A stretch of DNA of 36,368 nucleotides. Origin: Planctomycetaceae bacterium (lineage in GTDB: Bacteria; Planctomycetota; Phycisphaerae; Phycisphaerales; Zrk34). Positions 24,061-32,002 of this stretch are shown in pieces. Numbering within the stretch: the stretch's first letter is position 1; every line of letters starts with the position of its first letter. Where the stretch lies: positions 1 to 36,368 of the forward strand of contig NYZD01000167.1 of NCBI GenBank assembly GCA_002685935.1, in the 5' to 3' direction. The translations under genes were made by a program, and so were the position numbers. Below the pieces are notes generated by a model. It did no database searches, was not told where the DNA came from, and worked only from the letters and a program-made list of their open reading frames with translations.

Positions 24061-24935
24061 CTGTGAGTTGGAGTTTGCGCATTCTGTTTGGGCTGACTCT
24101 CATCATCACGATGATGGTGCGCGATGCCCGCGCCGACATCCTCACCCTCGACGACGGCAACGCACAGGTCGTCATGGACACTGCTTCACAAGTCGGCGTC
24201 TCAACATGGTCCGTCGATGGCCAGGATCAACTCGCCAAACAGTGGTACTGGCTGCGCATCTCCGGTGCTGGTCCCGAGATCTCGCTCGACACCCTCAATC
24301 TCGCCGGCACCCAGGTCTCCAACAACGACCTCGACCCCGGCAACGATCGGTTGCGTGTCCGATACGACGAAACCGATTTTGAAGTCCTCCTCGACTTCTC
24401 CCTCACCGGCGGTCTGCCCGGCAGTGGCGTTTCGTCAATGAGTCAGACCTTCCGCATCAAGAACACTTCCGATGACACCTTCGACATCGACTTCTTCTCC
24501 TATATGGATTTCAATCTCGAACAGCAGCCCGGCGGCCAGACCGTCCAAATCACCGGCACGCCCGGGAACACCGCCACCCAGACGTTCGTGTTCAATCAGG
24601 ACCAGGTGCAGATGATCGGCACCCCCGCGCCGAATCGATTCACCGTTGGCCTCAACGGCCCAGGCACGCCCCTCCTCGATGCCCTCAATGACGCAAGCAA
24701 CACCCATCTCGATAACCAGGTCGGCCCAACCGGCATCGGTGATGCCTACACCGCATTCCAGTGGAGCCAGAGAATCAAGCCCGGCCAATCGTTCCTCATC
24801 GGCCTCGATCTCAGCCTCGATGTGCAAAACCCCATCCCCGAACCCGCCACCGTCACAATCCTGGGACTCGCAGGCCTGGCCTTGGGATCACGACGCGGAC
24901 GCCGAAACACCCATTCCGCCCGAAAGAATCAATGA
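24057..24935 (+). CDS. PEP-CTERM sorting domain protein
   Basis: A 292-residue exported protein. The N-terminal signal peptide is LRILFGLTLIITMMVRDARA with a cut before DILTLDD. The mature part is beta-rich, Asp/Asn/Thr-rich and low in Lys, with QWYWLRISG near its start. The C-terminus is a textbook PEP-CTERM signal: PIPEPATVTILGLAG LALG then a basic SRRGRR tail (read as two segments), recognised by an exosortase, which is not in the window. Start ATG 24057 has CGGAGACG upstream. The protein is a paralogue of the second PEP-CTERM gene downstream. Extracellular anchoring at the outer envelope is expected; function unknown. Confidence 0.88.
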   Translation: MTVSWSLRILFGLTLIITMMVRDARADILTLDDGNAQVVMDTASQVGVSTWSVDGQDQLAKQWYWLRISGAGPEISLDTLNLAGTQVSNNDLDPGNDRLRVRYDETDFEVLLDFSLTGGLPGSGVSSMSQTFRIKNTSDDTFDIDFFSYMDFNLEQQPGGQTVQITGTPGNTATQTFVFNQDQVQMIGTPAPNRFTVGLNGPGTPLLDALNDASNTHLDNQVGPTGIGDAYTAFQWSQRIKPGQSFLIGLDLSLDVQNPIPEPATVTILGLAGLALGSRRGRRNTHSARKNQ

Positions 24936-24957
24936 CTTACGGAAGATAGTCAAAATA

Positions 24958-25008
24958 GGCGGGTCAAACCGCCCACGAACGGTTGCCTTACCCCCGATTT
25001 CGGGTAAG
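24958..25008. other. Two hairpins between the PEP-CTERM genes
   Basis: GGCGG/CCGCC (24958-24973) and CTTACCC/GGGTAAG (24987-24993 with 25002-25008) can each form a small hairpin in the 125-base gap. Neither has a following T-run, so they are at most weak terminators; processing or 5'-UTR elements of the second gene are alternatives. Confidence 0.3.
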
Positions 25009-25060
25009 ATTACATAAGAGTAGTCTGGAAGATGATGTCGTACATAGAGGAGATCGAGAG

Positions 25061-25936
25061 ATGACAAGCGCCACCCGCGCTTCCACTACGGTATGGGTCT
25101 TGTGCTTCGCTGGCTTGCTTGCCGCGCCCGTGATCGCCGCACCCATCGATCTGGCCGACCTCAACTCCGCCGTTTCACTGGATCCCAACGCAGGCGGCGC
25201 CGTCAACTGGACCGTCGACGGCGTGCAGAACTTTGGTCAGCTCTGGTATTGGTTGCGCTTCGACAACGACCCCGAACAGTCCATCGACAACCTCAACCTC
25301 ACCATCCCCCCCGGCCATCCGCTCGACGACAGCTCGTTCGACAACGGCGATATCCGACCCGACACCCTCACGCTGGTCTACGACGGCTCCCACACCGGCA
25401 TCCCCTACAGCGTCGAGATCGTCCTCAGCTTAAGCGGCGGCGACCCCGGCAGCGGCGAAAGCCTCCTCAACCAGTCCATCACCATCTCCAACAACGCGTC
25501 GCCCGGCGGCGGCCAGCTCGACATGCGCTTCTACGAGTACGTCAACTTCAGTCTCGCCGACACACCCGCCAACGACTCGGTGCATCTCAGCAGCGACACC
25601 GTCGGCCAACCCGTGAACACCGCGCGGCAGTGGGATATCTCTCAGTCGCAAGCCGAAGGCATCGTCACCGTGCGCCCCTCCGCCGTCGAAGCGGACCTCG
25701 CTTCCACGCTGTTGACCAAGCTCAACGACGCCGCCCCCACCGTCTTCAGCAACAACGATACCGCCGGACCCGGTGACGTCGCATGGGTCTTCGAATGGCA
25801 CAAAGCGCTCGACCCGCAGAATTCGCTCGTCTTCTCCGAAACCAAGCGCCTGACCATCATCCCCGCCCCCGCCGCCGCCGGACTCGGGCTCATTGGCGGC
25901 CTTGCGCTCGTCGCACGCCGTCGCCGGCGCAACTGA
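25061..25936 (+). CDS. PEP-CTERM-like protein, paralogue of the preceding gene
   Basis: A 291-residue exported protein. The signal peptide is TVWVLCFAGLLAAPVIAA. The beta-rich mature region contains LWYWLRFDN, matching QWYWLRISG in the upstream paralogue, and both have a long strand-rich middle with a GDPGSGESLLNQS or GLPGSGVSSMSQT segment at the same place. The C-terminus is IPAPAAAGLGLIGGLALVA followed by RRRRRN, the VPxPAA form of the PEP-CTERM signal. AGGAG lies 8 bases before ATG 25061. The pair looks like a tandem duplication followed by divergence. Function unknown; anchored envelope or matrix proteins are likely. Confidence 0.85.
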   Translation: MTSATRASTTVWVLCFAGLLAAPVIAAPIDLADLNSAVSLDPNAGGAVNWTVDGVQNFGQLWYWLRFDNDPEQSIDNLNLTIPPGHPLDDSSFDNGDIRPDTLTLVYDGSHTGIPYSVEIVLSLSGGDPGSGESLLNQSITISNNASPGGGQLDMRFYEYVNFSLADTPANDSVHLSSDTVGQPVNTARQWDISQSQAEGIVTVRPSAVEADLASTLLTKLNDAAPTVFSNNDTAGPGDVAWVFEWHKALDPQNSLVFSETKRLTIIPAPAAAGLGLIGGLALVARRRRRN

Positions 25937-25953
25937 TCCCCCTTCGACAATCG

Positions 25954-26454
25954 TTATCTGAGCGCCGGCCGACCCCGCTCCGCCCGACGCGCGTTCACCC
26001 ATGCCAGCGCCCGGGGTTCATGCTTCAACAACTTCACCAATTGGGTCGACGTGCACCCCAGCCACTGCGCCGCATCGCTCACCTCACCCCCGTAATACGC
26101 GATCACATCCAACGCCTCAGCCAGCAACGCCGGAAAATCACGATGCGACGCGTTGATCGACAGCCGCCCGCCCCGGCAACGCGATCGCCAGCATTCACTG
26201 ACCGCATCGCCCACGAACGCCCGCACCTCCAGCGCCAGGTTCACCCGCAGCCGAAACGTCGCCTTTCGCTGGTTATCCGCCGGGCTGCGGCTCTCCGTCG
26301 CTGCGCCGCTCACCCCCGTCGGCCCATGAACCAGCCGCACCCCCGTCTCCACCTTATTGCGGTGCTGCCCCCCCGGCCCCGACCCCCGCGTCCGCTCCAT
26401 GCGGCAATCACGCCCCAGCGCCTCGTCGTCCAACATCGCGGGATGTAACGTCAC
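25954..26454 (-). CDS. Peptide chain release factor-like protein with GGQ motif
   Basis: A 166-residue protein containing only the class I release factor catalytic domain. RTRGSGPGGQHRNKVETGV (GGQ at residues 28-30) is the peptidyl-tRNA hydrolysing motif, followed by RLVHGPTGVS and NQRKATFRLRVNLALEV. The stop-codon-recognition domains of RF1/RF2 are absent, so the protein belongs with stand-alone GGQ proteins such as ArfB or RF-H relatives. The C-terminus is not the basic ArfB tail but a helical region (WLGCTSTQLVKLLKHEPRAL) that resembles a helix-turn-helix, which is unusual. The start is uncertain: GTG 26454 is used, ATG 26436 would be shorter, and neither has a clear ribosome binding site. 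Confidence 0.75.
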   Translation of the reverse strand: MTLHPAMLDDEALGRDCRMERTRGSGPGGQHRNKVETGVRLVHGPTGVSGAATESRSPADNQRKATFRLRVNLALEVRAFVGDAVSECWRSRCRGGRLSINASHRDFPALLAEALDVIAYYGGEVSDAAQWLGCTSTQLVKLLKHEPRALAWVNARRAERGRPALR

Positions 26455-26518
26455 GTCCGACACGTCGCTATCATAATCACAAAATCGATTCGACCGGTCA
26501 TCCCGCGCAGTGCCTCCC

Positions 26519-28501
26519 ATGAAAAAGACAACCACATCCCCCGACCCGCGCCACCTCGCCCCAATTCAGTGCGCCGCGATCGTCCTGCTCACCATCGTCG
26601 CATCCGCATCGCATATGCATGCCGACCCGACCCCCGGCATCATCACCTTCAACACCCCCGAACAGTTCGACCGGTGCTTCCGCGACACCCACATCGACGC
26701 CGTCACCACCCCCGGTCGCATCACCCTCGCCCCGACCGAAATGTTCATCAGTCACCTGGGCAACCGCATTCAATGGGCAAGAGCCGCGCCGAATAGCGTC
26801 GCCCGCAAGACGTTCCACCTCGACACCGTCCAGGCCACCCACGCCGAGATCTACTTCTTCCGCACCCCCGGCGAGGCATCGATCAACAATCACCCGCTCA
26901 CCGTTGACCGACTGCCCTACGGCGGATGGTCCCGCGCCATCGTCAAGCCCCAGTGGCTCCGGTCCGGCCTCAACACACTTCGATTCGAATCAAACTTCAG
27001 CCTCGCCATGGATCTCGATGCGCCCCACGCGCCCGGTAATGAGATCAGCGACGACAACGGCAAGACCTGGCGACCCGCCGACGGCGCGTTCCTCGCCCAT
27101 CTCCGCCTCTGGCGTCACCCGCCCCGGGGAACCATCACCTCACCCGTCATCGATCTAAACAACCCCCACCGGCGCGACGTCATCCACCCCGACATGCGAT
27201 GGACAAAGGTCGACATCTCCCCCACCGCCGACGTGCCGGAACACACCCAGATCCAACTCCAGGCCCGCACCGGCGCCACGCCTCGGCCCGATGCCGCCTG
27301 GACCGACTGGGCGTTCTCCATCGTCGTGCCCGCACGGTTTATCCAATGGCGCGCCACGCTTACAACAACCGACCGAACCGTCACCCCGCGACTCGAGTCA
27401 ATCACCATCCACGCGGCCGGCGAACCCAGCCCGTTCCAACCCGCCGGACTCCACCAGCTCAGAGAGTTCGCCAACCAGCACATCGTGCGCAGCGGTTACC
27501 CCTACCAGCACCAAACCCCCTCCCCGAATCTCGAACAACTGCGCAAGCAGTTTGACCTCGACCACACCGTCGCGACCGGCGACACCGACCTCGAAAAGCT
27601 CGTCCTTCTGCGCAACTGGGTTCGCCGACAATGGCCCAACAATGACGACGGCTCCCGCTCTCGCACCTGGAACGCCATCGAAATCCTCGGCGCCCCTCGC
27701 GGTCAGCACGGCATGTGCGTCCACTACGCCAACGCCTACTCCCAGTGCGCCCTCGCGCTCGGCTACACCGCCCGACCCATCGTCCTACACCATCACTTTG
27801 TCGCCGACGTCTGGTCCGATGCCCACCGCAAGTGGGTCCTGATGGATGTCGAATCCGTCAACTCCGATGTCTACAAGCAGTACGGCACGTGCCTGTATAT
27901 CGACGCCGATTCCCGCGCCCCGCTCAGCGCGCTCGATCTCCATCAGGCCATCGTCAACAAGACCACCGACAAAGTCGTCCAGCAGATGTACCGCTTCAAA
28001 GACGGCGAACACCAGATGGTCGAACGCCCCACCCCCCAACCTATGTCCATCTTCGATTTCTTCGCCTACGTCGATCGCAACAATCACATCGATCAACTCG
28101 AACCGTGGGAGAAATTCCATGGCTTCGATCACTACCACAGCGATGCCTACCTCTGGTGGGCCGACGCCGCCGTCCCCCTCCGCCTCGAATACTCCCGCCA
28201 CACCAACCGACCCGCCGACATCAATCCCTCGCTCAACCAGGCCCAGCTCACCGTCACCACCGCCCCCGATCCCAACACCCTCAACGTCCTCATACAAACC
28301 TTCACACCCAACTTCCAGACCTTCCTCTACCGAACCAATCAAGGCCCTTGGCAAACACTCGACGGCCGCGGCGCACACCCCGACGATCGACACGCCCAGC
28401 TCACCTGGACCCTCAAACCCGACCGCAACACCCTCGAGGTCCGCCCCCGCGACAAGTTCGGTCACGACGGCATCATCAGCACGATCACCGTCGTCCATTG
28501 A
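26519..28501 (+). CDS. Secreted transglutaminase-like cysteine peptidase fold protein
   Basis: A 660-residue exported protein. Signal peptide APIQCAAIVLLTIVASASHMHA. The first half is a beta-rich domain of CBM or galactose-binding type (GRITLAPTEMFISHLGNRI, ITSPVIDLNN, ITIHAAG). The transglutaminase core follows, with the catalytic triad Cys400 (GQHGMCVHYANAY), His426 (HHHFVADVW) and Asp443 (WVLMDVE). A C-terminal Ig-like segment ends the chain. Start ATG 26519 is chosen over GTG 26510. Transglutaminase-fold enzymes of this type cleave peptide or amide bonds or modify glycans; the target is unknown. The next gene, 39 bases downstream, encodes a putative lipoprotein and may act with it. Confidence 0.82.
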   Translation: MKKTTTSPDPRHLAPIQCAAIVLLTIVASASHMHADPTPGIITFNTPEQFDRCFRDTHIDAVTTPGRITLAPTEMFISHLGNRIQWARAAPNSVARKTFHLDTVQATHAEIYFFRTPGEASINNHPLTVDRLPYGGWSRAIVKPQWLRSGLNTLRFESNFSLAMDLDAPHAPGNEISDDNGKTWRPADGAFLAHLRLWRHPPRGTITSPVIDLNNPHRRDVIHPDMRWTKVDISPTADVPEHTQIQLQARTGATPRPDAAWTDWAFSIVVPARFIQWRATLTTTDRTVTPRLESITIHAAGEPSPFQPAGLHQLREFANQHIVRSGYPYQHQTPSPNLEQLRKQFDLDHTVATGDTDLEKLVLLRNWVRRQWPNNDDGSRSRTWNAIEILGAPRGQHGMCVHYANAYSQCALALGYTARPIVLHHHFVADVWSDAHRKWVLMDVESVNSDVYKQYGTCLYIDADSRAPLSALDLHQAIVNKTTDKVVQQMYRFKDGEHQMVERPTPQPMSIFDFFAYVDRNNHIDQLEPWEKFHGFDHYHSDAYLWWADAAVPLRLEYSRHTNRPADINPSLNQAQLTVTTAPDPNTLNVLIQTFTPNFQTFLYRTNQGPWQTLDGRGAHPDDRHAQLTWTLKPDRNTLEVRPRDKFGHDGIISTITVVH

Positions 28502-28540
28502 CGCCCGTCACCCCGCCCGCATCTCACCCAAGGTCATCCC

Positions 28541-29908
28541 GTGCACAACACCCCGCACCGCATCCCGGCCCGCCGCGCACCATACCGTCCAGGATTCCTG
28601 TCGTTCATCTTCACCCTCGCGCTAATCCATCACGTCCCCGGCTGCGCCCAGTCCAACCCACGATCCCTGATCCAGCGCATCGTCATCGCAGAAACCACGG
28701 ACCTCCCGCGCACCAACTGGCCCATCCTCATACCCATCGCCCTGCCCCCCGAAATCACACCCCAGCAGGCCGCCGCGTGGCGTCTCGAACAGATCACTGA
28801 CGCCTCCCGCCTGCCCGTTCAATTCCAGGTCATCGATACGCCTCAAGCCCCGCTGGACGCTTCCGGCCCCCCACCCGAGCGACAGATCGAAATCTGCTTC
28901 ACCGTCGACCTCACCCCCCGGCAGCAGCTCGTCTTCGAACTCCACGACACCGCCAAGTCTGACCCCACCATCCCGCCCACAACCAAACATTCCCTCAAAG
29001 TCTCCGGCAAGGACTTCGACCTCACCATCAACACCGGCCCCATCACCTGGACCACCCACGCGCTGTCCGGCCAATTGCTCAACTACCGCGCTGGACAGGG
29101 CGCCGACCAGCGCCTCCTCAGGTTCAATCAGGGCAACACCGAATTGCCCATCCACTGGAACCCCGACGTCTGGGCTCCCCCGCTCTCATGGGGACACACC
29201 TGCGACTGGGACGTCACCAAACCCGACCTCACCCCGACACTCCGCACTTCACGCGGTCCCATCGTCACCCGCACCCTCCGCCGCGGCGAGATGCCCAATT
29301 CCAATCACGTCGATGCCGCCGTCTGCTACACCTTCATCGCCGGCCAGCCCTTCGTCTACGAATCCTCCTTCATGCGATTCACCGCCGACACCACCGTCCG
29401 CGCCGTCCGCAACAACGAACTTGTCTTCGGTCGAGGTCTCCATACCCACGGCGCCTGGCCCAATGCCGACGGCCAAATCGAGCAGCGCCAGCTCTACGAC
29501 ACATCCGATCCCAAGAAGTTCTTCCACATCATCGCCCCCGTCCCCCCCGACGTCCCCTGGATCGCGATGTTCCACGAAGACCGCCGCACCGGCATCGCCA
29601 TCGTCAACCTGCGCGCCGTTCACACCCCCGCTCCCGGTGCCGACACCACGCACGATCAAGACGCCAAATACTACTTCTACGACTACGGCGACTGGGGCAT
29701 CGAAGACAGGTTTGAATGGAACTTCACCTACATGTGCCGCACGATCGTCACACCCGATTCGCTGATCAAAGCCGATACCACCTACGCCGAACGATGCGCC
29801 TTCCTCGTATTCGAACTCGGCGATACCGACGCCGATCGATTCGATCAGCTCACCCGCTGGGCCCAACTGCTGCGCAATCCGCCCAACGTCACCGTCGAAT
29901 CACCGTAA
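28541..29908 (+). CDS. Exported putative lipoprotein, function unknown
   Basis: A 455-residue protein, GTG start 28541 with AAGGTC nine bases upstream. The N-terminal hydrophobic segment FLSFIFTLALIHHVPGC ends in a possible lipobox VPGC, with Pro at -2 atypical, so plain secretion is an alternative. The mature protein is beta-sandwich-like with many Trp and Asp residues: WPILIPIALP, IEICFTVDL, GPITWTTHALSGQLLNYR, WGHTCDWDVTKPDL, FVYESSFMRFTADTTVRAVRNNELVFGRGLH (two segments), and DYGDWGIEDRFEWNF. Such a layout recalls polysaccharide-lyase or esterase accessory proteins, but I cannot name a family. It lies directly after the transglutaminase-like gene and the two are probably cotranscribed. 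Confidence 0.7.
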   Translation: MHNTPHRIPARRAPYRPGFLSFIFTLALIHHVPGCAQSNPRSLIQRIVIAETTDLPRTNWPILIPIALPPEITPQQAAAWRLEQITDASRLPVQFQVIDTPQAPLDASGPPPERQIEICFTVDLTPRQQLVFELHDTAKSDPTIPPTTKHSLKVSGKDFDLTINTGPITWTTHALSGQLLNYRAGQGADQRLLRFNQGNTELPIHWNPDVWAPPLSWGHTCDWDVTKPDLTPTLRTSRGPIVTRTLRRGEMPNSNHVDAAVCYTFIAGQPFVYESSFMRFTADTTVRAVRNNELVFGRGLHTHGAWPNADGQIEQRQLYDTSDPKKFFHIIAPVPPDVPWIAMFHEDRRTGIAIVNLRAVHTPAPGADTTHDQDAKYYFYDYGDWGIEDRFEWNFTYMCRTIVTPDSLIKADTTYAERCAFLVFELGDTDADRFDQLTRWAQLLRNPPNVTVESP

Positions 29909-29937
29909 CCTGATTGAATCGACGCCCCCGTCGCCCC

Positions 29938-31113
29938 TTACCTGCGCGGCCGCTTCGATTCCGCCCGTCCGATCGCTGACATCCCAAATCGATCCTTGAT
30001 CTCATCCACCGCCGTGTCCACGCGCCGCCGCCGATCATCATCCGCATCCGCGAACAACCCCATCTGCCCCACGTCCGTCGCCGTCAGCGATCCCGCCCCC
30101 ATCCCGATCAGGCGCACCGGCTCAAATCCCCCTCGCGCCCACCGATCAAACAGCAACTGCGACACCGCCCACAGCCGATCCGTCTGGTCCGTCGGCTCGT
30201 CCATCGTCTGCGACCGTGACACCGTCTTGAAATCTCCATACCGGATCTTCAACGTCACCGTCCCCGCCCGCAATCTCTGCCGCCGCAATCGCGTGCTCAC
30301 CTGATCCACCTGCCCCAGCAGCACGCTCCGAACCGCCTCCGCTTCCGTCACGTCACGATCGAACGTCTGCTCCTGACTGATGCTCTTCGCCGCGTGGTCC
30401 GGCGTCACCACCCGCTCATCTTCCCCCCGCGCCAGCTTCCCGAACGTCGGCCCCGCGCTGCCGAATACCTCCTCCAACTGCCCGTCACTCATCGCCGCCA
30501 GATCGCCGAACGTCTTCAACCCGTATTCCGCACACCGCTGCGCCGTCGAGCGGCCGATCCCCCACATCCGATCGATCGTCAGCCCCGGCAGCCGCGTCTC
30601 GATCTCCCTTGGCCCCATCACCGTCAACCCGTCGGGCTTGTCCATATCCGATGCAAGCTTCGCCAGGAACTTGTTCGGCGCCAATCCAATCGATGCCGTC
30701 AACCGCAACTCATCATGGACCCGCCGCTTCAACCGCCGCGCCACCTCGGCCGCCTCACCATGTAGTCGCTCCGTCCCCGTCACATCCAAAAACGCCTCAT
30801 CAATACTCAACGGCTCCACCATCGGCGTCAGCTCAGCAAACAACTCAAACAGCCGCCGCGACACCTCCCGATACCGTCCGCCCCGCACCCCCACCACCAC
30901 CGCGTCCGGGCAGAGCCGCTTCGCCACCGCCATCGGCTGAGCCGAATGACACCCGAACGGACGCGCCTCGTACGACGCCGTGCTCACCACCCCACGCGGA
31001 CCGTCATACCCCACCAGGACCGGCTTGCCCCGCAGTTCAGGATGATCCAGTTGCTCGATGGCCGCGAAGAATGCGTCCATGTCCACGTGCAGGATCGTCC
31101 GCGCCCAGTCCAT
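29938..31113 (-). CDS. dinB: DNA polymerase IV (Y-family translesion polymerase)
   Basis: Error-prone DNA synthesis past lesions. The 391-residue protein has all Y-family motifs: HVDMDAFFAAIEQ (catalytic Asp11), VVSTASYEARPFGCHS, PLSIDEAFLDVTG (Asp105-Glu106), ASIGLAPNKFLAKLASDMDKP and the helix-hairpin-helix WGIGRSTAQRCAEYGLKTFGDLA. QMGLFAD near the C-terminus fits a beta-clamp-binding motif. ATG 31113 is preferred to ATG 31122 because GTGGGGT precedes it. It lies 36 bases after the DeoR regulator on the same strand and converges on the lipoprotein gene. No SOS box was recognised upstream. It could be part of the BMC transcript by read-through. Confidence 0.96.
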   Translation of the reverse strand: MDWARTILHVDMDAFFAAIEQLDHPELRGKPVLVGYDGPRGVVSTASYEARPFGCHSAQPMAVAKRLCPDAVVVGVRGGRYREVSRRLFELFAELTPMVEPLSIDEAFLDVTGTERLHGEAAEVARRLKRRVHDELRLTASIGLAPNKFLAKLASDMDKPDGLTVMGPREIETRLPGLTIDRMWGIGRSTAQRCAEYGLKTFGDLAAMSDGQLEEVFGSAGPTFGKLARGEDERVVTPDHAAKSISQEQTFDRDVTEAEAVRSVLLGQVDQVSTRLRRQRLRAGTVTLKIRYGDFKTVSRSQTMDEPTDQTDRLWAVSQLLFDRWARGGFEPVRLIGMGAGSLTATDVGQMGLFADADDDRRRRVDTAVDEIKDRFGMSAIGRAESKRPRR

Positions 31114-31149
31114 ACCCCACATTGTACGATGCGGCCAACCCCCGCGATC

Positions 31150-31923
31150 TCACACCCCGTTGCCGTTCTCCGGCACGTCCACCGCCACCAGCCGATCTCC
31201 CATCGCCTTCACCCAACGATCCGACACCCCCGCATCCGAGACCACCAGATCCACGTCGCTCACGTGACAAACCCGCGCCAGACTCTTGCGCCCGAACTTC
31301 CTCGAGTCCATCAGCAGCACGCTCCGCGCCGCCTGACGCATCATCGTCTGCTCGACCTCCGCCATCGCGATGTTCTGATTGAACGCCTCATCATCATGAA
31401 TCCCCGCCAGCGAAAACAGCAGCAAATCCGCATGCAGCGTGGCCAGCGCCGACGTCGCGATCGGCCCCAGCATCACCCCCGTCCGCGGATAGAGATTCCC
31501 ACCCACAAACAACAGCTCTACCTTCTCATCATCCGTGAACAAATTCGCGATAGACAAACTGTTCGTCACCACTTGAATCGGTCGCGCCTCGATCTGCCGA
31601 GCCGCGTAATACACCGTCGATCCCCCGTCCAGACATACCGTCATCTGCGGCTCAACCAGTTCCGCCGCGTACGCACCGATCGCCTGCTTCGCCGCCGGAT
31701 GCTCGTGCATCCGCTCCGCGAACACAAGACTGTGATGATGTGGACCCCGATAGATCGCCCCGCCATGCGTGCGCTCGATCAACCCCTGCTGCTCCAGCGT
31801 CTCCAGATCACGCCGCACCGTCGACCCCGATACCCCCAGCGCATCGCTCATCGCTTCCAGCGTGGCCGTCTGCGCTTCTCGAAGCATTTCCAGTAAGCGC
31901 TGCTGACGTTCAACAATGAGCAT
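31150..31923 (-). CDS. DeoR-family transcriptional regulator
   Basis: A 257-residue repressor with an N-terminal DeoR helix-turn-helix (ERQQRLLEMLREAQTATLEAMSDALGVSGSTVRRDLETLEQQG, read in segments) and the conserved THGGA hinge. The C-terminal effector domain is of the sugar-phosphate-sensing DeoRC type with LDGGSTVYYAARQI, VVTNSLSIANLF and LLFVGGNLYPRTGVMLGPIA, then FSLAGIHDDEAFNQN and LMDSRKFGRKSLARVC. It starts at ATG 31923, with no strong ribosome binding site. It lies distal to the BMC genes in the same orientation, 79 bases away. DeoR regulators are the expected controllers of fucose and rhamnose BMC loci; a phosphorylated sugar would be the inducer. Confidence 0.93.
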   Translation of the reverse strand: MLIVERQQRLLEMLREAQTATLEAMSDALGVSGSTVRRDLETLEQQGLIERTHGGAIYRGPHHHSLVFAERMHEHPAAKQAIGAYAAELVEPQMTVCLDGGSTVYYAARQIEARPIQVVTNSLSIANLFTDDEKVELLFVGGNLYPRTGVMLGPIATSALATLHADLLLFSLAGIHDDEAFNQNIAMAEVEQTMMRQAARSVLLMDSRKFGRKSLARVCHVSDVDLVVSDAGVSDRWVKAMGDRLVAVDVPENGNGV

Positions 31924-32002
31924 GCAACAAGATCCGTAATAGTCCGTGCGGGGCCGCCGCCCGCCCGATGCGCTTCTCAACCGCGCCGCGCGGCCCAACC
32001 CG

